From contig CBDVAK010000008.1 in the NCBI GenBank assembly GCA_965371945.1, forward strand, positions 1-27,212: DNA of 27,212 nt. Direction: 5' to 3'. The notes beneath the pieces are model-generated. The model was not told the DNA's origin. It did not search any database and saw nothing but the letters and a program-made list of their open reading frames with translations. This DNA comes from CBDVAK01 sp965371945. Lineage in GTDB: Bacteria > Pseudomonadota > Gammaproteobacteria > Competibacterales > JAHEDQ01. The position numbers and the translations under genes are program-made. Each line of letters opens with the position of its first letter. Positions within the stretch are counted from its first letter, which is position 1. This document shows positions 6,021 through 14,631 of this stretch, in pieces.

Positions 6021-7396
6021 GTGGCAACCCGGTACTGGTTGTCGAGGACGACCGCAATCTCCGCGAGGCGCTTGTCGACACACTGGAGTTGGCTGGTTTT
6101 CCGGTCATCGAAGCCGACAATGGGGAATCCGCGTTGGACTTGGTCCGTGACCAGGAGGTTGGCATGGTGCTGACCGACTACCAGCTCGGTGGCATGAGCG
6201 GACAGACACTGCTGGAGCGACTGCGCGAGTACTGTCCCCGCATTCCGGTGTTGATGATGACCGCGTTCGGGACGGTGGAAGGTGCGGTACGGGCCATGCG
6301 GGCCGGTGCTCAGGATTACCTTACCAAACCATTCGACCCCGACACACTGGTACAGCACGTGGGACGCCTGCTGGGCTTGCACCGGGACACGCTCGAGAAT
6401 CTGGCGGAGGACAGTTTGATCGCCGAGGATCCGGTCAGTCGATCGCTACTGGAACTGGCGCGTCGCGTGGCTGAATCCGATGTGACCGTGATGCTCACCG
6501 GAGAAAGCGGAAGCGGGAAGGAGGTGTTCGCCCGCTATGTCCACCAGCGGTCTCGCCGACACGACGGCCCCTTTGTCGCCATCAATTGCGCCGCTATACC
6601 TGAACAGATGCTGGAAGCAACGCTGTTTGGCTACGAAAAAGGCGCATTCACTGGAGCCTGGCGATCCACACCGGGGAAACTCGAACAAGCAGGCGGTGGC
6701 ACCCTGCTGCTGGATGAGATCAGTGAGATGCAGCTTGGCTTGCAGGCAAAACTGCTTCGGGTTCTGCAGGAACGGGAAGTGGAACGTCTGGGGGGGCAAA
6801 AAACCCTGAAGCTGGATTTGCGGGTGCTTGCCACTTCCAATCGGGATATGGGCAGAGAGGTCGCCGAAGGACGTTTTCGCGAAGACCTCTTTTACCGCCT
6901 CAATGTGTTCAATCTCAAACTGCCACCTTTACGTGAACGGCGAGGGGATATCCTGCCGTTGGCGCGGAGACTGATCCTTCGTGCCTGGAACGAATCCGGG
7001 CCGGGCGTTCCCGAGATGACACAGGCAACACAGCGGGCCCTGCTGGCCCATCATTGGTCGGGCAATGTTCGCGAGCTTGACAATACTGTTCAGCGTGCCC
7101 TGGTCTTGGCCGGAGGTGCGGATATCCGGCCCGAGCACTTGATGTTGGAACCGGCACCGGGTGGACTCGAGCCGGCGGAGGATCAATCTGAATCGAGCGG
7201 CCCGTCGGGCAGTGATCTTCGCTCGAGAGAACAGCAGGCCATTGTCGATGTGCTTGTTGCGGTGTGTGGCAATCGCAGCGAAGCAGCCCGCAGGCTCGAT
7301 GTCAGTCCACGAACGTTGAGGTACAAGCTGGCGAGAATGCGGGCGGTTGGAATCGCCATCCCAGGCGACTCATGTACCCTGGAGAACCGTTCATGA
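6017..7396 (+). CDS. fleR: Flagellar response regulator FleR, sigma-54 activator
   Basis: FleR is an NtrC-class response regulator acting with FleS. From GTG 6017 (GGGAG eight bases upstream, GTGA overlap with fleS) it has 459 residues: a receiver domain (about 5-118) with acidic pocket EDD at 10-12, phospho-acceptor Asp54 (VLTDYQLGGM) and Lys104 (TKPF); an AAA+ domain with GESGSGKE (162-169) and GAFTGA (209-214); and a Fis-type helix-turn-helix (NRSEAARRLDVSPRTLRYKL). The intact Asp contrasts with FleQ, whose receiver-like domain is not expected to be phosphorylated. It overlaps fliE by ATGA, so fleSR and fliE may be co-transcribed. Runs of seven G (6790-6796) and six A (6798-6803) fall in the AAA+ domain. 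Confidence 0.94.
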   Translation: MSGNPVLVVEDDRNLREALVDTLELAGFPVIEADNGESALDLVRDQEVGMVLTDYQLGGMSGQTLLERLREYCPRIPVLMMTAFGTVEGAVRAMRAGAQDYLTKPFDPDTLVQHVGRLLGLHRDTLENLAEDSLIAEDPVSRSLLELARRVAESDVTVMLTGESGSGKEVFARYVHQRSRRHDGPFVAINCAAIPEQMLEATLFGYEKGAFTGAWRSTPGKLEQAGGGTLLLDEISEMQLGLQAKLLRVLQEREVERLGGQKTLKLDLRVLATSNRDMGREVAEGRFREDLFYRLNVFNLKLPPLRERRGDILPLARRLILRAWNESGPGVPEMTQATQRALLAHHWSGNVRELDNTVQRALVLAGGADIRPEHLMLEPAPGGLEPAEDQSESSGPSGSDLRSREQQAIVDVLVAVCGNRSEAARRLDVSPRTLRYKLARMRAVGIAIPGDSCTLENRS

Positions 7397-7713
7397 ATGC
7401 GGAACCCATCGGTTCGGTGCTGGCACAAATTCGACGTCTGGAGAGTGGTTTGGAACCGGTTTCCAGCATCGGTACGGAAAGCACCGGCAAGGCCAATTTC
7501 GGGGATCTTCTGGCTGAGGCGGCAGCGGCTGTCAATCAGACGCATCTCGATGCAGCACAGGCCAGAACTGCCTATACGCTGGGAGAGGATGGTTACACGC
7601 TGGCCGATGTCATGGTGGCCTCGCAGAAGTCGCGGGTTGCTTTCGAAGCGACCCTCCGGGTGCGCAATCAACTCGTATCCGCGTATCAGGAAATCATGAA
7701 CATGCCCATATAG
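7393..7713 (+). CDS. fliE: Flagellar hook-basal body protein FliE
   Basis: FliE sits between the MS-ring/export gate and the proximal rod and is the first rod component assembled. It has 106 residues, the normal size. The C-terminal half carries the conserved pattern (YTLADVMVASQKSRVAFEATLRVRNQLVSAYQEIMNMPI, residues about 69-106) found in essentially all FliE proteins. ATG 7393 overlaps the fleR stop (ATGA), with GGAG eight bases upstream; the longer open frame starting at 7264 lies inside fleR. No sigma-54 motif with GG-N10-GC spacing was found in the 130 bases before it, so expression probably comes from the fleSR promoter or one further upstream inside fleR. Confidence 0.94.
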   Translation: MNAEPIGSVLAQIRRLESGLEPVSSIGTESTGKANFGDLLAEAAAAVNQTHLDAAQARTAYTLGEDGYTLADVMVASQKSRVAFEATLRVRNQLVSAYQEIMNMPI

Positions 7714-7743
7714 TCACCAGCGTAGCGGGCCTGTTTTGGTTTT

Positions 7744-7757
7744 GCGGCTGGAGCCGC
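7744..7757 (+). repeat. Small hairpin between fliE and fliF
   Basis: GCGGC and GCCGC pair around TGGA in the 77-base fliE-fliF gap. No T-run follows on the + strand. It may tune the mRNA or mean nothing. Confidence 0.3.
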
Positions 7758-7790
7758 GACCCTCATTCTTGATATCACGGATTGCAAATA

Positions 7791-9536
7791 GTGGCGGAGA
7801 CGATCGAGAAGAACATAAACAAAGCATCCCCGGCTCCGGGGTTGCCGGTGTCCTCGCTCAAGCTCCCGACCATCTCTGGCCGGCAGTTCGGAGTGGTGGC
7901 TGCTGTGGTGCTGACCATCGCAATAGTCGTGACCGCGGCCCTGTGGTTCACGGCGGAACCCTATCGGGTGCTGCTCAACGGACAATCGGAGCGGTCGCTG
8001 GCGGAGGTTGTCGCCAGCCTCGACAAGCTTGCAGTCGACTACAGAATCGACGCAATGACAGGTGCTGTAAAGGTTCGCGGGGATCAGGTGCACCGGGTTC
8101 GCCTGCAGTTGGCCGCCGAGGGTTTGCCACGCAGTTCGACCGGTGGCTTCGAATTGCTCGATCAGGGTGAGTCATTCGGTACCAGCGAGTTTATGCAGCG
8201 AGCGCGCTACCAGCGTGCCCTGGAAGGAGAATTGGCGCGTTCCGTCATGACCATCGGCAGCGTGCGCCGTGCCCGGGTACACCTGGCCTTGAGCAAGCAA
8301 AGCCTGTTCGTGCGCGATCGCAAACCACAAAGCGCTTCGGTACTGGTGGAACTCTATCCCGGGCGCACCCTGGACCAGGCACAGGTGCAGGCTATCACCA
8401 ATCTGATTTCCGCCAGTGTTCCGCAGCTTTCCGCCGAGCAGGTGACGGTGGTGGACCAATTGGGCAATCTGCACACTGATCGCACCTCCAGGTCGGGTCT
8501 TGGGGTCAGCAACGATCAATTTCAGTTCACGAGCAAACTGGAGGCGCGTTACGTCCGCCGCATCGAAGAGATTCTTACCCCCATCGTCGGCGTGGGAAAT
8601 GTCCGTGCCCAGATTGCGGTGGATGTCGATTTTTCCACCACGGAAGAAACCCAGGAGATCTTCGATGATGTCAAGGCGCCGCGGGTTCGCAGCGAACAGG
8701 TGAACTCGGAACGTTCCAATCAAGGTCCGGCGGTAGGCATACCGGGGGCTCTTTCCAATCAGCCACCGGCACCGACCCAGCTCAACGATGTCAGTGTCGA
8801 TGGTGCGCCAACTGCGCCGGATCAGTCGGCGCAAGCCGCCGGGGATCAGACCGCGGAACCGGCATTCGAGCGTTCGGAGACGGTACGCAACTACGAGTTC
8901 GACAAGCGGGTTCTGCATACGCGCCGTACACCGGGAACAATTCGTCGGGTGACCGCGGCGGTGGTGATTGCAGACCAGGTGACGATTGATTCCGGCGGCG
9001 AGTCCGTAACCGAGCCGCGTTCCGTTGAACAGATGGAGCATATCAACGCCTTGGTGCGCGAAGCCATCGGCTTCGATACGGAACGTGGTGACCGCGTCAC
9101 CGTGGTCAGTTCTTCGTTCGCGGAATCACCCTTTTCGTCGCAGGATCTGCCGGAGGTCTGGTGGAAGGCGGGCTGGTTTTTAAGCCTCGTGCGGCTGGGG
9201 GTTGTGGCCATACTGGTAGTGCTGGTTGCCGGCATGGTAGTGCGACCAGCCATGAAAAGCCTGATTGTGCGCGGGCCATCGGTGTTGGAAGCGGCTGGTG
9301 CGCGCGCATCGCTGCCGAGTCCGAGGCCGGAGAACGAGGCCAGCGGCACGCACGCGCTGACTTCAGGCGAAGACGGCCTCGCGGATGATGTGGTCAAGCT
9401 TCGCAGTGTGGTGGCACCCAGCATAGACCCCCCTACCGACCTGAACGGCCGGGTCAAACTGGTCAAGGACCTGGTCTTCGACGACCCTCAACGAGCGGTC
9501 CAGGTAGTCAAGGAATGGGTTACCAACGATGCGTGA
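7791..9536 (+). CDS. fliF: Flagellar MS-ring protein FliF
   Basis: FliF forms the MS-ring in the inner membrane, housing for the export gate and mount for the C-ring. With the GTG at 7791 it has 581 residues: a first membrane helix (about 31-52, QFGVVAAVVLTIAIVVTAAL), the YscJ/FliF ring-building domain (GLPRSSTGGFELLD, FMQRARYQRALEGELARS), the C-terminal periplasmic domain interrupted by an acidic, Pro/Gln-rich insert (about 300-355), a second membrane helix (about 462-482) and the FliG-binding tail (RVKLVKDLVFDDPQRAVQVVKEWV). A TTG at 7782 is also open, but ACGGA upstream is better spaced for GTG 7791. The end overlaps fliG by eight bases. Confidence 0.95.
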   Translation: MAETIEKNINKASPAPGLPVSSLKLPTISGRQFGVVAAVVLTIAIVVTAALWFTAEPYRVLLNGQSERSLAEVVASLDKLAVDYRIDAMTGAVKVRGDQVHRVRLQLAAEGLPRSSTGGFELLDQGESFGTSEFMQRARYQRALEGELARSVMTIGSVRRARVHLALSKQSLFVRDRKPQSASVLVELYPGRTLDQAQVQAITNLISASVPQLSAEQVTVVDQLGNLHTDRTSRSGLGVSNDQFQFTSKLEARYVRRIEEILTPIVGVGNVRAQIAVDVDFSTTEETQEIFDDVKAPRVRSEQVNSERSNQGPAVGIPGALSNQPPAPTQLNDVSVDGAPTAPDQSAQAAGDQTAEPAFERSETVRNYEFDKRVLHTRRTPGTIRRVTAAVVIADQVTIDSGGESVTEPRSVEQMEHINALVREAIGFDTERGDRVTVVSSSFAESPFSSQDLPEVWWKAGWFLSLVRLGVVAILVVLVAGMVVRPAMKSLIVRGPSVLEAAGARASLPSPRPENEASGTHALTSGEDGLADDVVKLRSVVAPSIDPPTDLNGRVKLVKDLVFDDPQRAVQVVKEWVTNDA

Positions 9537-10551
9537 AGAGCAGCAGACAACCGTTGAGCTTGCCGGCGTCGATCGCGCGGCCATTCTCATGATGACCCTG
9601 GGCGAGCAACATGCGGCCGAACTTCTGCGTCACATGGAGCCGCGTGAAGTTCAGCGTATCGGTGCGGCGATGGCGAAGATCAGCAATGTCCGCCATGAGG
9701 AAGTCGAATCTGTGTTGTCGGAATTTTGTGAGTTGGCTCGCGACCAGACTTCGCTGGGCGCCGCGTCTCATGACTTTGTCAAAAACGTTTTGGTCAGAGC
9801 CCTGGGGCGCGAGAAGGCGGGTAGCCTCATGGATCGGATTCTCGACGGTGACAATGCCCAGGGTGTGGAAGCGCTGCGCTGGATGGACTCCAGAGCCATC
9901 GGCCACGCACTGCGCAAAGAGCACCCCCAGGTGATCGCCATCGTGATTTCTCACTTGGAAACGGAGCAGGCTGCGGAAGTGATTTCACTGCTTCCGGAGG
10001 AACTGCGTTACGACGTCATGCAGCGCGTGGCTACGCTCGATGACGTCCCTCAAAGTGCACTTGCGGAGCTCAATGATCTGATCGAGAAAGAGGTGGTCGG
10101 GCGCATCAATGCGGCGGCCGCATCCAGGATCGGTGGGACACGCAAGGCGGCTGAGATTCTCAATATGATTGATTCCGATATTGAACAATCGATCATCGAA
10201 CAGTTGCGGAGCATGGATGAGGATCTGGTTGCGGAGATCGAGGATCAGATGATGGTATTTGAGAATCTGGTGGACGCCGATGACCGGGGTATGCAGACCC
10301 TGCTGCGCGAGATTCCCACCGAGCACTTGCTGTTGGCGCTGAAAGGGGCCGACGAGCAGGTCCGTAGCAAGGTGTTCAGGAACATGTCCTCCCGCGCCGC
10401 GCAGACCTTGCGTGACGATTTGGAGGTCATGCGACCGGTACGTCTCAGTGAAGTGGAGACAGCACAGAAGGATATTCTCGCAGTCGCCAAACGGTTGGCG
10501 GAAGCGGGAGATCTAATGCTGTCGAGCGGCGGCGCCGGTGACTACGTGTGA
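9529..10551 (+). CDS. fliG: Flagellar motor switch protein FliG
   Basis: FliG is the rotor protein that contacts the stator and generates torque. It has 340 residues, the usual size. The FliM-contact motif EHPQ is at 131-134, and the C-terminal torque helix keeps the charged pattern of other FliG proteins (DDRGMQTLLREIPTEHLLLALKGADEQVRSKVFRNMSSRAAQTLRDDLE, about residues 258-306, containing conserved Asp-Asp-Arg and Arg-Asp-Asp). Unlike FliM in this cluster it looks entirely canonical. It overlaps fliF by eight bases, so the two are probably translationally coupled. Confidence 0.96.
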   Translation: MREEQQTTVELAGVDRAAILMMTLGEQHAAELLRHMEPREVQRIGAAMAKISNVRHEEVESVLSEFCELARDQTSLGAASHDFVKNVLVRALGREKAGSLMDRILDGDNAQGVEALRWMDSRAIGHALRKEHPQVIAIVISHLETEQAAEVISLLPEELRYDVMQRVATLDDVPQSALAELNDLIEKEVVGRINAAAASRIGGTRKAAEILNMIDSDIEQSIIEQLRSMDEDLVAEIEDQMMVFENLVDADDRGMQTLLREIPTEHLLLALKGADEQVRSKVFRNMSSRAAQTLRDDLEVMRPVRLSEVETAQKDILAVAKRLAEAGDLMLSSGGAGDYV

Positions 10552-10625
10552 GGTCGTTCACTGCTGCTGGTAAAGATTCGCTGATCGTTGACAGTCATCG
10601 TGAATGGCCGGTCGGGAGTGGCTTG

Positions 10626-11309
10626 ATGGCGGGTTTCGATCGCGCAGAGTCGAGTGATTTCTCGCGCTGGGAGTTGCCATCGATAGAACCGCCGGGAGAG
10701 CCCGGGCCGGAGCCTGCGGTGCCAGGCCCGTTGGCGGGAGAATCCGTGCCCGAGGTCCCTGGCGAGGACGACCCGGATTCGAGTTTCAGTCTTGAGGAAA
10801 TCGAGGCGATGCGGGAGGTGGCCAATCGCGAAGGGTACCAGGCGGGCTATCGAGAAGGACAGGCACGCGCCGAATCCGATGTGGTAGAGCGCGTGACGAG
10901 TCTCAGCGCATTGATCTCTGCCCTCAGTTCACCTCTGGAGGCTCTGGACCACGAAGTCGAGAATGAACTGGTCCGGTTGGTCACCGACATTGCCAGGCAA
11001 CTGATACGCAGAGAGTTGGCGGCGCAGCCGGACCAGATCGTTGCCGTGTTGAGAGAGGCGCTCTCGCTGTTGCCGATCAACCAGCGGCAAATTCGAGTAT
11101 TTTTGCATCCGGATGATGCTCATCTGGTGGAAGAACTTCTGCATCTGGAGGAGCGTCCGTGGAGCATCGAGGAGGATCCGTTACTTAGCCGTGGTGGCTG
11201 TCGGGTGACGAGTGACACCTCGCAGATCGATGCCACCGTGGAGCATCGGGTGGGGGAAATCATTGCCCGGGTGCTGGGTGACCGGCGGCGCGAGGTGAAC
11301 CGGGAGTGA
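10626..11309 (+). CDS. fliH: Flagellar export ATPase regulator FliH
   Basis: FliH dimers hold the FliI ATPase inactive and link it to FliN and FlhA. From ATG 10626 the protein has 227 residues: a variable N-terminus with the SRWELPSIEP motif common in FliH, a Pro/Glu-rich linker, the GYQAGYREGQARAESD helix with glycine-spaced repeats, and the C-terminal FliI-binding domain (IRVFLHPDDAHLVEELL). The start has GGGAG seven bases upstream. An in-frame GTG at 10548 overlaps the fliG stop (GTGA) and would add 26 residues, but it lacks a clear ribosome-binding site; it remains possible through coupling. The end overlaps fliI as GTGA. Confidence 0.92.
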   Translation: MAGFDRAESSDFSRWELPSIEPPGEPGPEPAVPGPLAGESVPEVPGEDDPDSSFSLEEIEAMREVANREGYQAGYREGQARAESDVVERVTSLSALISALSSPLEALDHEVENELVRLVTDIARQLIRRELAAQPDQIVAVLREALSLLPINQRQIRVFLHPDDAHLVEELLHLEERPWSIEEDPLLSRGGCRVTSDTSQIDATVEHRVGEIIARVLGDRRREVNRE

Positions 11310-12700
11310 CTGTTACCATCGGTGCCCAGGTTCGGCTCGACGACTTGCGGCGGCAGCGATGGCGCGAAGCCCTGGCGTTACGGCGCACGGTGCTCGAAAC
11401 GCCTCCGCGGCTGGTGGTCGAAGGTAAGCTGAGTCGCATGGTGGGTTTCACGCTCGAGGCGGTGGGCTGCCAGGCGCCTGTCGGCGCCATTTGCCGCGTG
11501 CTGAGTCCAGGCGGTATCGATGTTGAGGCGGAGGTGGTCGGCTTTGCGGGCGACAGGCTTTTCCTGATGCCTGTGGACGCGGTCGGCGGCCTGGTCCAGG
11601 GTGCTCGCGTTATCCCCACCGGCCGCGTCAGCGAGGCATTGGCCGGGGACGCCGTGCTGGGGCGGGTACTCGATGGCGCCGGACGTTGTCTCGACGGTGG
11701 CAGGCCTCTGACATCGGGGGTTCCCGTATCACTCACCGGGCGCGCCATGAATCCGCTTGCGCGTGAACCCATCCGTGAACCACTGGATGTCGGTATTCGT
11801 GCGATAAATGCCTTGCTGACGGTGGGGCGTGGCCAGCGGGTGGGCCTGTTCGCGGGCAGTGGCGTTGGTAAGAGCGTGCTGTTGGGCATGATGACGCGCT
11901 TCACCACCGCGGACGTCATAGTCGTCGGTTTGATCGGCGAGCGGGGACGCGAAGTCCAGGAGTTTATCGAGGACATACTCGGTGAAGAAGGGCGGGCCCG
12001 CAGTGTGGTGGTGGCGGCACCGGCAGACAGTCCTCCGCTGATGCGAATTCATGGCGCCATGCAAGCTACCAGCATTGCGGAATATTTTCGGGATCAAGGC
12101 AAGGATGTGCTGCTGTTGATGGACTCGTTGACCCGCTTCGCCCAGGCTCAGCGGGAAATTGCTCTTGCGATCGGCGAGCCACCGGCAACCAAAGGCTATA
12201 CCCCCTCAGTATTTGCGAAGCTGCCGCAACTGGTGGAAAGAGCGGGCAACGATACCCGGGGTGGCGGGTCGATTACCGCTTTTTACACGGTTCTTACCGA
12301 AGGGGATGATCAACAGGATCCCATCGCCGATGCCGCGCGGGCTATTCTGGATGGTCACATCGTACTTTCCCGCAGGCTGGCGGAGAGTGGCCAGTTCCCT
12401 GCGATTGACCTGGAGGCGTCGGTGAGCCGCGTGATGTCAAGGGTTGTGGACAAGGAGCATATGGATCTGGCCCTCAAAGCCAAGCGAATCAACTCGACCT
12501 ACGAGCAGCACCGTGACTTGTTGAGCGTGGGCGCGTATGCGAGTGGCAGTGATTCGGCGGTCGAAGAGGCGATACAACTGTTTCCCAGGCTCAAAGACTT
12601 TCTCGCCCAGGATATGACGGAATCGATATCCCTCGAAGACAGCATCGGTGCGCTACGGAAAATTGTGGGTGAGCCAATCAATACTGTTTTGACGGAGTAG
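11306..12700 (+). CDS. fliI: Flagellum-specific ATPase FliI
   Basis: FliI is the hexameric ATPase of the flagellar type III export apparatus and unloads chaperone-cargo complexes. It has 464 residues. An N-terminal beta-barrel domain is followed by the catalytic domain with Walker A GSGVGKS (184-190), the GERGRE motif (211-216), Walker B (DVLLLMDSLTRFAQAQREIALAIGEPPATKGYTPSVF region, split here as LLLMDSLTRFAQAQREIA) and the T3SS-ATPase signature PATKGYTPS. The start GTG overlaps the fliH stop (GTGA) and has GAGGTG eight bases upstream. It precedes fliJ by 15 bases. Confidence 0.96.
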   Translation: MTVTIGAQVRLDDLRRQRWREALALRRTVLETPPRLVVEGKLSRMVGFTLEAVGCQAPVGAICRVLSPGGIDVEAEVVGFAGDRLFLMPVDAVGGLVQGARVIPTGRVSEALAGDAVLGRVLDGAGRCLDGGRPLTSGVPVSLTGRAMNPLAREPIREPLDVGIRAINALLTVGRGQRVGLFAGSGVGKSVLLGMMTRFTTADVIVVGLIGERGREVQEFIEDILGEEGRARSVVVAAPADSPPLMRIHGAMQATSIAEYFRDQGKDVLLLMDSLTRFAQAQREIALAIGEPPATKGYTPSVFAKLPQLVERAGNDTRGGGSITAFYTVLTEGDDQQDPIADAARAILDGHIVLSRRLAESGQFPAIDLEASVSRVMSRVVDKEHMDLALKAKRINSTYEQHRDLLSVGAYASGSDSAVEEAIQLFPRLKDFLAQDMTESISLEDSIGALRKIVGEPINTVLTE

Positions 12701-12715
12701 TGGACGGAGTTCTGG

Positions 12716-13162
12716 ATGAAGAGAGTCAAGCGCCTGGCACGCAGCCTGGAGGTGGCACGGGACCGGGAACTGCGAGGATTGCGTTCGGTGCAGTTGCTGC
12801 AGGAGGACATCGAGCGCCGCAAACAGAGCCTCGAACAATTGCAGCAGTATGGTGATGAGTATCGGTTGGTGCTCAGCTCCGGGGCAGGCAGCCGGATATC
12901 GTCCAGGAACCTGACCCAGACCGGTGCTTTTCTTGCCAACCTCGAAGCGGCGATCGAGCAGCAATCGGGGCAGATCGGAAAACTCAGAGAGGCCTATCAG
13001 CAGCACCAGCGCTATTGGGTTCAACAGAGGAGCAAGCGAGCGGCCCTCGACAAGTATGTGGGTCGCCTGCAGAAGGAAGTTGATCGGAGTCGGCAGCGCA
13101 GCGAGCAGCGCGCCATGGATGACTATCCCAGGCTGATCAAGGGCATCGATCGCGGCGACTGA
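12716..13162 (+). CDS. fliJ: Flagellar export chaperone/stalk FliJ
   Basis: FliJ is a small coiled-coil protein that sits in the centre of the FliI ring and contacts FlhA, coupling ATP hydrolysis to proton-driven export. The protein has 148 residues, nearly all charged, with heptad-like helices at about 5-50 and 75-135 (for example EEDIERRKQSLEQLQQYG-type and LREAYQQHQRYWVQQRSK) and no other domain. FliJ sequences are weakly conserved; the position right after fliI, the size and the coiled-coil character make the call. The ATG at 12716 has a GGAG a few bases upstream. Confidence 0.88.
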   Translation: MKRVKRLARSLEVARDRELRGLRSVQLLQEDIERRKQSLEQLQQYGDEYRLVLSSGAGSRISSRNLTQTGAFLANLEAAIEQQSGQIGKLREAYQQHQRYWVQQRSKRAALDKYVGRLQKEVDRSRQRSEQRAMDDYPRLIKGIDRGD

Positions 13163-13180
13163 GGCGCTGCGGTGCCGCTC

Positions 13181-13196
13181 TGGCCTGCCCTTTGCA
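13181..13196 (+). promoter_or_regulatory. Sigma-54 promoter of fliK
   Basis: TGGCCTGCCCTTTGCA has GG (13182-13183) and GC (13194-13195) exactly ten bases apart and a perfect TTGCA -12 element. It lies 19 bases after the fliJ stop. Transcription would begin near 13207, about 30 bases before the fliK TTG at 13237. It rules out the TTG at 13192, which is part of the -12 element, as a start for a transcript from this promoter. Confidence 0.72.
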
Positions 13197-13236
13197 GCAC
13201 CGCGTTCAGTTTGATTGTCACCTTGGTGAAACCCGC

Positions 13237-14631
13237 TTGAATAATCCAGTCCCCCTGGCTTTCGTAGCACCGCCTCCCCCGGGTTTGCCCCGCACCTCCC
13301 CAGGCTCCGTGGATAGCGAGCCTGCAATACCTGAGAGTGGTTTTGAGAGGCTGTTGGCGGGTGCCGTCGGTTCGGGTTCAGCCAGCCCGGACTCCCCGGA
13401 CGATCCCCAGTCTCCGGACCGCGAGCTGGCCGACGACGCAGCATTGCCAGCAGTCAGCGGCGGGGTACCACCGCCAGTGCTTGTCCCGGGCAGTGCGGCA
13501 TCATTGCCGGATGGTGGCCAAGGGTTGCCGGTCTCGAGGCAGAATCTATCCGCTGCAAGCGGTCAACCGGTGTTGTCCTATGAGAAGGCTGGTGGCGTTG
13601 TGGTCGTCGGCGGAGCGCAAACAGCACACTCGCTGCACACTGCTGCTGCGGAAGTACCGGGCGAGGAGGTGCCGCAAACCCGGATTGCCGATATCCGTCC
13701 GACAGCGGGCGCCGGTGTCCAGCCATTGCAGCAGTCAATGGGTTCAGCGCCTGTCAATGCGCTGCCGCCCGCCACCGGCAAGGAGGCCCTGGCGAGCGAA
13801 ATAGCGCCGCCTGTTGATCCGGACCTCCTGGTCGCTGCCGGGACGGAACCCTCAGCGCGGGCGGCTCAGCAGGCAGAACGGACAGCTCCCGTGTCCGCGA
13901 ACCGGAAAGTTCCGGTGGTGGCGAGCACAGTGCCCAATGTCGCGATCGACCGGTCGGACGCTCCCGCATCGGGCCTGGAAGCAACAGCAGGCGAAAGTTC
14001 TGTCGCCGGGCCCGTCGAGCTGGAGGGCGGAGAAACTGCCACAGGGTATCTGTCCCGGGGGACGCCGGGTCCGGAGTTGACGGCGATTCCGGCTCCCGCT
14101 TCCGGCTCTTCGGGCAGTGTCGCGGGCAGCCTTCTTGCGGATGCAACATCAATCCTCTCTGCATCGGAGACTGGCGCGGCTGACTCAGTAGTGTCTGCGG
14201 ATCGTTCCGGCCGGGAGCAATCGGCCTGGATGCAACAGGTGTTCGATCGAGTTGCGGCCATGGCAGCTGGTAGTGCACCCCGTGCCGATATGCGCCTGAG
14301 TCCCGAGCACTTGGGGGACCTGGAGATACAGGTGCGGGCTGGCGATGGCCATGCCCACATCACGTTCATTGCTTCCGAGCAAGCAGTCAAGGATGCACTG
14401 ACGGGAAACCTGGACCGTTTGAGAACTCTGCTGCAGGAGAGCGGCTACCAGCGCGTTGATGTGCAGGTGGAGACTGGCTCGAGAGGTGGCAGCCCACAAC
14501 AGCGGCAGGAGGGGCTGCCCAGGTATGAATCTGCACGGCATTCGGTCGACAACGACGTTTCCGTCAACGACAGCATGCCTGCCAACGGTTTCAGACCCGC
14601 TCCGGGCGGGCTGTTGAACCTGTACGCCTGA
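13237..14631 (+). CDS. fliK: Flagellar hook-length control protein FliK
   Basis: FliK is secreted during hook assembly, measures hook length and triggers the FlhB substrate switch. From TTG 13237 it has 464 residues. The first about 340 are low-complexity and Ala/Gly/Pro/Ser-rich, as expected for the flexible ruler; the last part (about 350-410) holds the conserved Flg_hook domain (MRLSPEHLGDLEIQV, DALTGNLDRLRTLLQESGYQRVDVQV). The TTG has GGTGA seven bases upstream and follows a sigma-54 promoter; an in-frame TTG at 13192 lies inside that promoter. No ATG or GTG gives a better N-terminus. In Pseudomonas fliK is often away from this cluster, so its place between fliJ and fliL is noteworthy but common elsewhere. 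Confidence 0.85.
   Translation: MNNPVPLAFVAPPPPGLPRTSPGSVDSEPAIPESGFERLLAGAVGSGSASPDSPDDPQSPDRELADDAALPAVSGGVPPPVLVPGSAASLPDGGQGLPVSRQNLSAASGQPVLSYEKAGGVVVVGGAQTAHSLHTAAAEVPGEEVPQTRIADIRPTAGAGVQPLQQSMGSAPVNALPPATGKEALASEIAPPVDPDLLVAAGTEPSARAAQQAERTAPVSANRKVPVVASTVPNVAIDRSDAPASGLEATAGESSVAGPVELEGGETATGYLSRGTPGPELTAIPAPASGSSGSVAGSLLADATSILSASETGAADSVVSADRSGREQSAWMQQVFDRVAAMAAGSAPRADMRLSPEHLGDLEIQVRAGDGHAHITFIASEQAVKDALTGNLDRLRTLLQESGYQRVDVQVETGSRGGSPQQRQEGLPRYESARHSVDNDVSVNDSMPANGFRPAPGGLLNLYA

Noticed and set aside
10548..10625. GTG at 10548 as the fliH start
   Set aside because: It is coupled to the fliG stop by GTGA but lacks a ribosome-binding site, while ATG 10626 has GGGAG at good spacing and gives the usual FliH N-terminal length. 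Kept as an alternative.
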